From an uncultured Chryseolinea sp. (GTDB taxonomy: Bacteria > Bacteroidota > Bacteroidia > Cytophagales > Cyclobacteriaceae): DNA of 7,871 nt. Below, in pieces: positions 1 to 6,772 of this stretch; within the stretch, counting starts at the first letter, position 1; each line of letters starts with the position of its first letter. The position numbers and the translations under genes are program-made. The notes under the pieces are model-generated. The model was given only the letters and a program-made list of their open reading frames with translations, made no database searches and was not told the origin of the DNA. The stretch is taken from positions 1 through 7,871 of the forward strand of contig CAMLER010000219.1 of NCBI GenBank assembly GCA_946478915.1, in the 5' to 3' direction.

Positions 1-67
1 TAACCAATGCTCCATACATTTTTGCAAACTGACCAAGTAATTATGCCTATTAGTTGACAACCCACAC

Positions 68-105
68 CCTTATACCTTTATACCTTATACCCCCTTGCCC
101 TTATA
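68..105. repeat. Short tandem repeat, CCTTATA-type unit
   Basis: Near-tandem copies of a 7-8 bp unit are visible: CCTTATA at 68-74, CCTTTATA at 75-82, CCTTATA at 83-89 followed by CC, and a further CCTTATA at 99-105 after a C-rich spacer. The array lies just downstream of the stop of the minus-strand acyl-CoA dehydrogenase gene, so its transcript would read as G-rich tracts separated by TATAA. No hairpin followed by a T-run is visible, so I do not call it a terminator. The rest of 1-113 shows no gene. Confidence 0.6.
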
Positions 106-113
106 AAGAACAG

Positions 114-1469
114 TTAAACAAACGCGCTTTGACCGGTTATCGCACGTCCAACAATAAGCGTATTGATTTCCTTTGTCCCTTCGTAAGAATAGATTGCTTC
201 GGCGTCGGCAACGAATCTTGCAATGTCATAATCGATTAAAATACCATTACCGCCAAAAAGCTCTCTCGCATGACTGACGATATCGCGTGTGCGAAGGGTG
301 CAAAACACTTTCGCCAACGAGGCCTGTTCATCGGTGAGCTTTCCGTTATCCTGAAGCTGAGAGAGCCGGCAAACCATTGTTTGCATAGCCGTAAGGTTGC
401 TTAGCATCATTACAAGAAGATCTTGTACCATTTGAAAACTGCTAATGGTACGCCCAAACTGTTTCCGTTCGTTTGTATAACGAAGGGCACTTTCGTATGC
501 GCCGCGAGCGCAACCCACCGCCTGCCATGCAACGCCTGCCCTGGTCATGCGTAACACTTTGGCGGTATCTTTGAAAGATTGGGCATTTTGCAAACGATTG
601 ACTTCAGCGACTTCACAATTTGTTAGTGTAATCAGTGCATTTTGAACGATGCGCAAGGCCATTTTACCTTTTATTTTTTCGGCTTTGAATCCAGGATTGC
701 CTTTCTCTACGATAAATCCCTTGACATTACCATCATCGAGATCACGCGCCCAGATAATAACCAAATCAGCAAAGGTTGCATTGCCAATCCATTTCTTTTG
801 CCCGTTTAAGATCCATGTGTCACCGTTCCTTTTACAGGTGCATGTCAACCCTCCGGCTACTGCTGATCCTACCTCCGGCTCGGTGAGTCCAAACGCACCA
901 ATAAGTTCCATTTTCTGCATGGATGGAAGCCACTTCATCTTTTGCTCCTCAGATCCGCAGTAATAGATCGAGCCCATTGCAAGACCGCTTTGTACTCCGA
1001 AAAAAGTTGAGACTGAACAATCAACACGAGCCATCTCCATAGCTAAAAAGCCCTCGAGCAAGGACGACCGCCCCGGGCAGCCATACCCCTCGAATGTTAA
1101 CCCACAAATATTAAGCTTTGCCATTTCGGGGATAATCTGGTGGGGAAATTCGTCCTTCAACCAAAAGCTGTTGACGATAGGCTTGATCTCTCGTTGCATG
1201 AATTCTCTTACCTCGATCTGTGTATCTCTTTCTTCCTTGGTGAGCAACTGGTGAAGATCATAGAAGTCGGTGTCAATCTCAGGGAACTCATGTTTCTTTT
1301 TGCCACCTTCGAGGAATTTTACAAGCTTTTGTAAATCCTCCTCCTTCATACTGCTAACTAATCCCACCATTTTGTTCAAGTCAACTTTTTCGGCCAGTTG
1401 CCCCAGTTTTACAAAATCCAGACTCTGCAGTATGCCTGCTGATGCTTTTAGTTTTCTAAAGAATGACAT
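114..1469 (-). CDS. Acyl-CoA dehydrogenase, GCDH/ACX4-like, with N-terminal extension
   Basis: A 451-residue FAD-dependent acyl-CoA dehydrogenase that should oxidise an acyl-CoA thioester to the trans-2-enoyl-CoA in the cytoplasm. Residues from about 68 to the end cover the whole fold. Visible landmarks are the FAD/substrate loop FGLTEPEVGSAVAG (193-206), NGQKKWIGN (222-230), the inter-subunit FAD motif ERKQFG (334-339), ELFGGNGI (403-410), which fits the second ACAD signature, and YEGT with the presumed catalytic base Glu430, followed by GRAITG as in glutaryl-CoA dehydrogenase. The overall sequence most resembles glutaryl-CoA dehydrogenase and plant peroxisomal ACX4. The Arg that binds the glutaryl carboxylate is replaced (Ser154 in ARVDCSVS), so the substrate is probably a monocarboxylic acyl-CoA (inference). 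Residues 1-60 are an extra, helical, Lys-rich segment not found in standard ACADs. ATG start; no clear Shine-Dalgarno. It lies 27 bp after the peptidase stop, probably in the same transcript. Confidence 0.9.
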   Translation of the reverse strand: MSFFRKLKASAGILQSLDFVKLGQLAEKVDLNKMVGLVSSMKEEDLQKLVKFLEGGKKKHEFPEIDTDFYDLHQLLTKEERDTQIEVREFMQREIKPIVNSFWLKDEFPHQIIPEMAKLNICGLTFEGYGCPGRSSLLEGFLAMEMARVDCSVSTFFGVQSGLAMGSIYYCGSEEQKMKWLPSMQKMELIGAFGLTEPEVGSAVAGGLTCTCKRNGDTWILNGQKKWIGNATFADLVIIWARDLDDGNVKGFIVEKGNPGFKAEKIKGKMALRIVQNALITLTNCEVAEVNRLQNAQSFKDTAKVLRMTRAGVAWQAVGCARGAYESALRYTNERKQFGRTISSFQMVQDLLVMMLSNLTAMQTMVCRLSQLQDNGKLTDEQASLAKVFCTLRTRDIVSHARELFGGNGILIDYDIARFVADAEAIYSYEGTKEINTLIVGRAITGQSAFV

Positions 1470-1496
1470 GATATGTAGTTGAGGATTGTTGCAAAA

Positions 1497-3350
1497 TCAA
1501 TTGAGTAGCTTATCGAATGTATTGGTCGCTACGAAGTGATAGTTGGGCCGCGCCTTTTGATAAATACTTTTGGCTCTTACCTTGCCCTCGGTTGTTTTGA
1601 TTAATTCATTGTACAACGGATTTAAGAATTTTCTTCTTCCGGTGTGGACTAGAAAGCTCTCAAGCTGCGCGTCTGCCTTTGAATAATTGTAACGAATCGC
1701 AAGGGTTAGCCAGGCCGTTAAAATTTCCGCATTCCCCGAATTTGTGAAATTTCCAAAGGTATCGAGGTTTTCCATTTCCTTAGAGCCAAGTGAATCCGGG
1801 AGGTTGCGCAGGAAGTGAAGCCACTCGTGTGTGCTCCATTGTGCCGCGTTTTTAGGGTCGAGCCCGCTCTTGTGAGTTTCCCACTCATCGATAAGTTGGT
1901 CAATCTTTTCAAACCTCTTGGAAACGGGTTTTGGGCAATCGGCGGGTAGCCCTTCCGTGAAAACCCATGCATTGATATAGCTGTCTTCGATATTGATGCT
2001 ATATTTTTTTTCATAATATCCTTTCAGGTAACTAATGAAAACCTCCGTCTCCATTGCGCTAAATGCGTTCTCGTTAAAATAGTCCTTGACGAAACTATCA
2101 AACTTATCGCGACCATAATTTTCTTCAATTGATCGCAAGAAAAAGTATCCTTTGTTATAGGCAATGTCGGTCACGCCTTCATCAGGATTCCTACCCTCAA
2201 GATTCAATTTCAGCTTGGTATCCTGATAGTTGTTCTCGGCCTTAAGTGCATCCACCGTTTTCCTGAGTTCCTGCAATGAAAGCATGGCCAGCATTTCGGA
2301 ATAATCGTTTCCATAAAGTTTTTCCATGATGCGATGTTCAAAGTATACAGTGAAGCCTTCGTTAAGCCAGAAGTCATTCCAGTTGGCATTTGTAACAAGG
2401 TTACCGGACCAGCTATGCGCAAGTTCATGGGCAATGAGCGATGTGAGCGATCGGTCTCCGGCTAAAATTGTTGGAGTTGCAAAAGTGAGCCGCGGATTCT
2501 CCATTCCTCCAAAAGGAAAACTTGGAGGTAATACGATTACGTCATATTGTTCCCATCGGTAATCTCCATATAACTCCTCGGCCCCGGCAATCATCTTTTC
2601 CATATCTGCAAACTCCCACGCTGCGGTGTCAACTAGGGAAGGTTCGGCATATACGCCGCTTCTATCGCTGATTGCTTTGAAGGCAATGTCACCGACAGCC
2701 AGGGCGAGAAGATAAGAAGGAATGGGCTGCTTCATTTTGAATACATACATTCCATTTGCATTCTTTTCGGTCGGATTTTCTGCACTCATCAGTGCCAATA
2801 ACTCCTTGGGCACTGTTACTTCAGCATTGTAGCTGAACCTGATGCTCGGGGAATCCTGACAAGGCACCCAACTCCTGGCGAGGATAGCCTGCGACTGCGT
2901 GAACAGAAAAGGGCTGGCCGAACCTGCCTGCTGGGGTGATAACCACTGCAATGCCTCACCCTGCGGACTGGTTTTATATGTTATTGAAACAGTCTTAGTA
3001 TCTCGTCCAAGTGCAATGGATAACGCTTGCCCTAGAATAGGATCGGCTTTTTCCATTTTGAACGAAGGATTAGTTTCATCGTCAAGCGAAACTTTTTGTA
3101 TCTCAAGACCATTGGAATCGAAAATAATTTCTTTAGCGTCGCTGCTGCGATCAATAGTCCATGTTGCCGTAGCCTGAATAGTTTTAGTCTGAAAATCGAC
3201 CGTGGCTTTCCAGTCAAGGTGCGTAACCCGAGCTTCGTGGGGATTTGAAAAAGAATGAGGATCTCGTTTCATGGTAATTCGTTCGCGGTTCGCTTCTTTA
3301 CAACCCGAAGCAATAAAAATCAGGATAAAACAACATTGCAAGGATTTCAT
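1497..3350 (-). CDS. M1 family zinc aminopeptidase, LTA4 hydrolase-like lipoprotein
   Basis: A 617-residue M1 metallopeptidase, close in length to human LTA4 hydrolase (about 610). It should remove N-terminal residues from peptides in the periplasm or at the outer membrane. The N-terminus has a hydrophobic stretch and a lipobox (ASGC, Cys17), indicating lipoprotein export. Domains in order: N-terminal beta domain (about 40-240, with PCQDSP at 163-168), catalytic thermolysin-like domain with the exopeptidase motif GGMEN (281-285), the zinc site HELAH (308-312) with third ligand Glu331 in WLNEG (an HEXXH-X18-E arrangement), and Tyr398 in AYNKG as transition-state stabiliser. The C-terminal helical domain (about 480-617) contains GRRKF (571-575), matching the LTA4H residues Arg563/Lys565 that hold the substrate carboxylate. 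All aminopeptidase residues appear intact. ATG start; the upstream region is AT-rich without a clear Shine-Dalgarno. Followed after 27 bp by the acyl-CoA dehydrogenase gene. Confidence 0.95.
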   Translation of the reverse strand: MKSLQCCFILIFIASGCKEANRERITMKRDPHSFSNPHEARVTHLDWKATVDFQTKTIQATATWTIDRSSDAKEIIFDSNGLEIQKVSLDDETNPSFKMEKADPILGQALSIALGRDTKTVSITYKTSPQGEALQWLSPQQAGSASPFLFTQSQAILARSWVPCQDSPSIRFSYNAEVTVPKELLALMSAENPTEKNANGMYVFKMKQPIPSYLLALAVGDIAFKAISDRSGVYAEPSLVDTAAWEFADMEKMIAGAEELYGDYRWEQYDVIVLPPSFPFGGMENPRLTFATPTILAGDRSLTSLIAHELAHSWSGNLVTNANWNDFWLNEGFTVYFEHRIMEKLYGNDYSEMLAMLSLQELRKTVDALKAENNYQDTKLKLNLEGRNPDEGVTDIAYNKGYFFLRSIEENYGRDKFDSFVKDYFNENAFSAMETEVFISYLKGYYEKKYSINIEDSYINAWVFTEGLPADCPKPVSKRFEKIDQLIDEWETHKSGLDPKNAAQWSTHEWLHFLRNLPDSLGSKEMENLDTFGNFTNSGNAEILTAWLTLAIRYNYSKADAQLESFLVHTGRRKFLNPLYNELIKTTEGKVRAKSIYQKARPNYHFVATNTFDKLLN

Positions 3351-3513
3351 AAGCGTTCATATTTGTTAAAGTCATCGAAGAATTCAAAATAATAAATCAG
3401 AATTAAAGTGTCATTCTACTATCCCTCTACAAACTAGAGACATTATAGCGACTCGCTCTAATTGTTGAATAGTGTATGTAGTAAAAGCTTATTTTCCTTA
3501 ATGCAAAGCAGCG
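3351..3513. other. Intergenic region between two minus-strand transcription units
   Basis: These 163 bp separate the end of the GGGP synthase gene from the start of the peptidase gene, so a promoter for the peptidase/dehydrogenase pair should lie here. On the minus strand I see only a one-mismatch -7 element (TTATTTTG, complement of 3385-3392) without a suitably spaced TTG, and a TATAAT (complement of 3442-3447) with a poor -35. A small perfect hairpin, CTCTA-caaac-TAGAG, lies at 3425-3439. It has no following T-run on either strand, so I do not call it a terminator. Confidence 0.4.
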
Positions 3514-4278
3514 CTACTTTCGCGTTTCGATGCTTTGATTCCATTCGTAGACCTTGTCGGAGATCTCGCTGAGAAGGTTAGGCTTTTTCTCAAGCGCATT
3601 GCCGATAACGATCATATCTGCACCCGCTTCCAGAGCGTTCAACGCCTTTTGGCTGGTATTGATCCCCCCGCCCACAATCAACGGTATGCTGACAGACTTT
3701 CTCACAGCGGCAATCATCCGCACACTGATTTCTCTTTCTGCGCCACTACCGGCGTCAAGATATATAGATTGTAAACCCAACATCTCTCCTGCCATCGCCG
3801 TGCAGGCGGCCAGTGAGTATTTGTCATCTGGGATGGGAGTGGTATTGCTAATATATGCAACTGATGTTATCGGTCCTGAATTAATGAGAATGTATCCGGT
3901 GGGAATGATCTCGAGTTTGGTATTTTTTAGGATGGGAGCTGCAATCACATGCTGTCCGATCAGCAACTCTGGATTTCTTCCAGAGATCAGCGACAAGAAG
4001 AGCAATGCATCTGCAATTGGTTCAACCTGCATAAAGTTTCCTGGGAAAAGGACTACAGGTATTGTAACATTTTCCTTGATTAACCTTACAACCTGCCCCA
4101 GATTAGAAGTCGTGATTAAACTTCCACCGACAAAAAAAAAGTCGACACACGTTTCGGCGGCCAGGTTAGTCAGGTGCAATAATCTTGAAGGGTCTTCAAC
4201 TTTGTCTGGATCAATGAGGACTGCTATGGATTTTTTGCCGTCCCGTCGGCGGTCGCGCAAAATCTTAAGGATGCTCAT
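3514..4278 (-). CDS. Geranylgeranylglyceryl phosphate (GGGP) synthase family protein
   Basis: A 254-residue TIM-barrel prenyltransferase of the GGGPS/PcrB family. Characterised members join a polyprenyl diphosphate to sn-glycerol-1-phosphate, forming an ether bond. Visible motifs are IDPDK (22-26), FVGGS (49-53), PTGYILINSG (126-135), YLDAGSGA (173-180, glycerol-phosphate site), the phosphate-binding VGGGI (202-206) and IGNALE (225-230). The AGSGA form and the length suggest the group II (archaeal/Bacteroidota-type) branch rather than Bacillus PcrB. Asp175 stands where the family usually has Glu (YLE). A run of nine A at 4132-4140 encodes Phe47-49. The ATG start lies inside the preceding gene, overlapping by 14 bp, which points to translational coupling and makes it the last gene of a four-gene membrane-related operon. 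The prenyl chain length cannot be read reliably from the sequence. Confidence 0.9.
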   Translation of the reverse strand: MSILKILRDRRRDGKKSIAVLIDPDKVEDPSRLLHLTNLAAETCVDFFFVGGSLITTSNLGQVVRLIKENVTIPVVLFPGNFMQVEPIADALLFLSLISGRNPELLIGQHVIAAPILKNTKLEIIPTGYILINSGPITSVAYISNTTPIPDDKYSLAACTAMAGEMLGLQSIYLDAGSGAEREISVRMIAAVRKSVSIPLIVGGGINTSQKALNALEAGADMIVIGNALEKKPNLLSEISDKVYEWNQSIETRK

Positions 4279-4681
4279 TCTTTGGTTCAGCTTCCTTGTT
4301 GAATTGGGATTGCAGATACTCGGCTAACTTGTCCTTTGCCAGGCTCAGCAAAAACACGGTGGCCTGAGCTGCTAATGCCGAGCCAATTTTCGACACAACT
4401 CCAGGCTCAGAATCCCGCTGTAGGGCTGCGCCAGCGGTAGCTTCTACATCAGCGTTTAATTGTTTAAATTTTTTTCGGGCTTTGCGCTTTGACGATGATT
4501 TAAAGAACATTCGCGCAACCACATACGTCACAGCAAGGGTTCCGCCGATGATAACGGCACTAGTAACAATTTTTTCAGTGTTCTGGGTAATGGTTTTAAA
4601 TTCGTCACCCAACTGTTTTTTATATTTTTCGGTCTGCTTTACAAGCAATTCCTTTTCATCCTTTGTTTCCAGCAATTCCAT
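4265..4681 (-). CDS. Small membrane-anchored protein of unknown function
   Basis: A 138-residue protein that I do not assign to a named family. It starts with a charged, Lys/Glu-rich helix (about 1-38), has a clear membrane segment (about 39-60, SAVIIGGTLAVTYVVARMFF), then a strongly basic stretch (KSSSKRKARKKFK, 61-73) that would stay cytoplasmic by the positive-inside rule. A weaker hydrophobic helix follows (about 100-117), then a charged tail. This layout resembles small envelope-associated proteins that accompany holin-like proteins in Bacteroidota (inference). It begins 1 bp after the stop of the holin-like gene and its 3' end overlaps the GGGP synthase start by 14 bp, so all three are almost certainly co-translated. 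ATG start. Confidence 0.75.
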   Translation of the reverse strand: MELLETKDEKELLVKQTEKYKKQLGDEFKTITQNTEKIVTSAVIIGGTLAVTYVVARMFFKSSSKRKARKKFKQLNADVEATAGAALQRDSEPGVVSKIGSALAAQATVFLLSLAKDKLAEYLQSQFNKEAEPKNEHP

Positions 4682-4682
4682 A

Positions 4683-5039
4683 TTACTCTTTCTTTTTCTT
4701 CATAACTTCGACTAAATACCCCTGCAGTTTTTCGCTGATGGATTCGCGAAAAACAAACACCAGCAAGGAAACTACAAGGTAGAAACCAGCAACAATCGCA
4801 AAACCACCAAAGGCTCCGACAGATCGAGCGAGTAGGTGCGCGACTGCCACACTGATCAAAACAATAAACAACGTGAAGACTGCACCCAATAGCATAAACA
4901 ACAAAACCTTGGATAATGTCTTTGCAACATCCTCCTTTAATTCAATTTTTGTCAGCTCAATGCGAGCCTCTACGTAGCCAGTAACATTTTCAATCAGGCT
5001 ATCCAACTTCAAAAATTTCAAGACCGAATCTTTTAACAC
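4683..5039 (-). CDS. Holin-like two-helix membrane protein (phage holin superfamily III type)
   Basis: A 118-residue inner-membrane protein. An N-terminal amphipathic helix (about 17-44, with YVEARIELTKIELKED) precedes two strong membrane helices (about 45-70 and 76-98) and a basic tail ending in KKKKE. This architecture and the RIELTKIELKE-type helix are typical of the Phage_holin_3_6 / holin-X-like family, widespread in bacterial chromosomes and usually annotated as phage holin family protein. There is no lysis module nearby, so a real holin role is unlikely; membrane or stress physiology is a guess. The start is GTG at 5039: an in-frame TAA lies two codons upstream and the next Met is residue 49, inside the first helix. 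It follows the Na/Pi transporter by 54 bp and precedes the next small membrane protein by 1 bp. Confidence 0.8.
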   Translation of the reverse strand: MLKDSVLKFLKLDSLIENVTGYVEARIELTKIELKEDVAKTLSKVLLFMLLGAVFTLFIVLISVAVAHLLARSVGAFGGFAIVAGFYLVVSLLVFVFRESISEKLQGYLVEVMKKKKE

Positions 5040-5093
5040 GTTTTAATATCTAATAATGCAATATAGAGAGAAGAATTGTAAAATTGCCCCAGA

Positions 5094-6695
5094 TTAACGG
5101 CTTTCGAAGCTAACCACCTTTTCCAGGACAGTGGTAATTTCCTGAGGAGTTGTAACCTCGTGCTTCAGATAAATCTTGTAAGGTGCGCTGATGTAATATC
5201 TATGGATCAGCGAATCTGTCATGTTATCGTATACTACCCGGCAAACATAAACAGAATCAAACCTGATATTGGAAATCTCCAATGAAGGCAGGACTGTCTC
5301 AATGCACGATTGGTAGGTCCCTTGTTCACCCTCGCCGTCCCAGCAAAACCCTGGTCTATTAAACAAGAACATCGACTTCCCTATAAACAGGGTATTGTTC
5401 TTAAGGGTTATCGGATAAATCACATCGGGCAGTGCATTTTCGTCTTCGGTCTGGTTAAAGCGCATCCACTCACCGCTTTGTGTTCGCCTATTGAATTGAG
5501 TCAGAAGCCTATAACGAGTTGAGCCTGTTGCTTGAGATTCTTCGTAAGTCACTTCCAAACTTTGTATGGAACCCTGGCTGAAAAAAATAAGTGAAAATGG
5601 CAAAAAGAAAAATGTTGTGAGCAAATACACGAAGCCGGCCAACCTATACTTCAACGTAAGCTTCCCCATGGCGCTTGCCAAAGCAATAGGTACCTTGCGC
5701 AATACCGACAAAGGGAAGAATACAAGGACACCAATACAGTTGAAAAGAAAATGCACAATCGCAATACTTAATGTATCAGCATTGCTCGCGTAAAGCAATG
5801 CTGCAAAAAAGGCTGTCACCGTCGTACCAACATTAGCACCCATGATAAATGGTGCGGCCTGCTTAAGCTTGACGATCCTTTTTGCTACAATTGGTACCAC
5901 CACCGAGGTTGTAATGGTGCTTGAACGAATAGCAGCTGTGGTAATAAGGCCCCAGGTGAAAGATTTCAAAGGACTCTTGAAAAAGAAACGACTGAATGCC
6001 TCGGGCATTTTTGCGTCCAATAAATTTGAAATCAGCCTTCTAAAAAGAAGGATTGAAGTGAATAATAGTATCAATCCCAGAACAACAAGAAAGAAAGGGC
6101 TTGGAATAATTCCTGTGATGAGGTCAATTATAGGGCTAAAGCTCAGCCAAAAATGAGATGTAGGGCCGGGTACGGCTGGCCCCGATGAAGTATAAAAGAG
6201 ACCGGCAATTGCTTCAGCAGTCGAAGACAAGAATTCATAATTATACTCGAGCGGAAATAGGATGATTACTGTGAGGATGTTAAAAAAATCGTGATAAGTC
6301 CCGGCCGATACCGCGCGTCTGAACTCATTTTTTTTGTTTATAAATCCCAATGAAACGATGGTGCTCGTGATCGTTGTTCCAACATTGGCTCCCATTATCA
6401 CCGGCGTGGCATTTTCAAGGGTGATCGAACCTGAAGCAACCAGGGCAACGGTCAATGAGGTTGTAGTGGAACTGCTTTGTAACATCGCTGTAATAAGCAG
6501 TCCTATGAACAGTCCCGTGAATGGATTCGCAGTGGCAAAAACGATGGTATTAATGACATTTTTGCCCAGATGCTGGAGAGACGAGGTCATGAGTTCCAGT
6601 GCAAAAAGAAACAACAGAAAGCTCGCTACGATGTAGAGGGCAATTCGGACATTATTCCTGGTTCTGTCTTGTTGTGTTATTTGCTCGCTTTCCAA
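5094..6695 (-). CDS. Na/Pi cotransporter family protein with C-terminal soluble domain
   Basis: A 533-residue sodium/phosphate symporter-like membrane protein (Na_Pi_cotrans/SLC34-related). The family's internal duplication is obvious: QSSSTTTS (73-80) followed by IMGANVGTT (100-108), and RSSTITTS (257-264) followed by IMGANVGTT (284-292). The second signature has Arg257 where the family usually has Gln. About eight hydrophobic segments span residues 18-375. The C-terminal part (about 380-533) is a soluble, beta-rich, polar region with Cys451, Cys464 and Cys485; it does not look like the helical PhoU-type domain found at the end of many bacterial homologues. The start is TTG at 6695. In the upstream frame only an unlikely ATT precedes it before a TGA, and the first internal Met (36) lies at the end of the first membrane helix. 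This is the first gene of the four-gene minus-strand operon; transport of phosphate itself is inferred from the family. Confidence 0.88.
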   Translation of the reverse strand: MESEQITQQDRTRNNVRIALYIVASFLLFLFALELMTSSLQHLGKNVINTIVFATANPFTGLFIGLLITAMLQSSSTTTSLTVALVASGSITLENATPVIMGANVGTTITSTIVSLGFINKKNEFRRAVSAGTYHDFFNILTVIILFPLEYNYEFLSSTAEAIAGLFYTSSGPAVPGPTSHFWLSFSPIIDLITGIIPSPFFLVVLGLILLFTSILLFRRLISNLLDAKMPEAFSRFFFKSPLKSFTWGLITTAAIRSSTITTSVVVPIVAKRIVKLKQAAPFIMGANVGTTVTAFFAALLYASNADTLSIAIVHFLFNCIGVLVFFPLSVLRKVPIALASAMGKLTLKYRLAGFVYLLTTFFFLPFSLIFFSQGSIQSLEVTYEESQATGSTRYRLLTQFNRRTQSGEWMRFNQTEDENALPDVIYPITLKNNTLFIGKSMFLFNRPGFCWDGEGEQGTYQSCIETVLPSLEISNIRFDSVYVCRVVYDNMTDSLIHRYYISAPYKIYLKHEVTTPQEITTVLEKVVSFESR

Positions 6696-6772
6696 TACTA
6701 AATGTTGGTTAAAAATACGTCAAAAGCCTGTGCGGCGTTCACACTTAACAATAACTTAATGCAAGGGCTCCC

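Noticed and set aside
1..67. Possible end of another gene at the left edge
   Set aside because: Stop codons and the short length leave no supportable coding segment; no tRNA or other RNA fold is visible.
114..3217. Several other open frames of 60-104 codons on both strands within the dehydrogenase and peptidase genes
   Set aside because: All lie inside well-supported genes in other frames and show no domain, signal or start context of their own.
3425..3439. Hairpin CTCTA-caaac-TAGAG as a transcription terminator
   Set aside because: The stem is only 5 bp, AT-containing, and not followed by a T-run on either strand.
3442..3447. TATAAT on the minus strand as promoter of the peptidase gene
   Set aside because: Bacteroidota do not normally use the sigma70-type -10 alone, and the best upstream -35 match (TTCAAC) is poor, so it is likely chance.
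3505..3520. Imperfect palindrome AAAGCAGCGCTACTTT at the end of the GGGP synthase gene
   Set aside because: It overlaps the stop codon, has an internal mismatch and no T-run downstream, so it is weak as a terminator or operator.
3554..4327. Long plus-strand open frame (257 codons) covering the whole GGGP synthase gene
   Set aside because: It is antisense to a gene with clear family motifs, its translation shows no recognisable domain, and it has the Ser/Ile-rich composition typical of a shadow frame.
4683..5039. Phage remnant suggested by the holin-like protein
   Set aside because: No endolysin, spanin, tail or integrase gene is nearby. The family is common in bacterial chromosomes, and the gene is embedded in a housekeeping-type operon.
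6328..6335. Eight-base T run in the Na/Pi transporter gene as a frameshift site
   Set aside because: It encodes the ordinary Asn-Lys-Lys-Asn stretch, the frame is intact, and no slippery-site structure or alternative product is evident.
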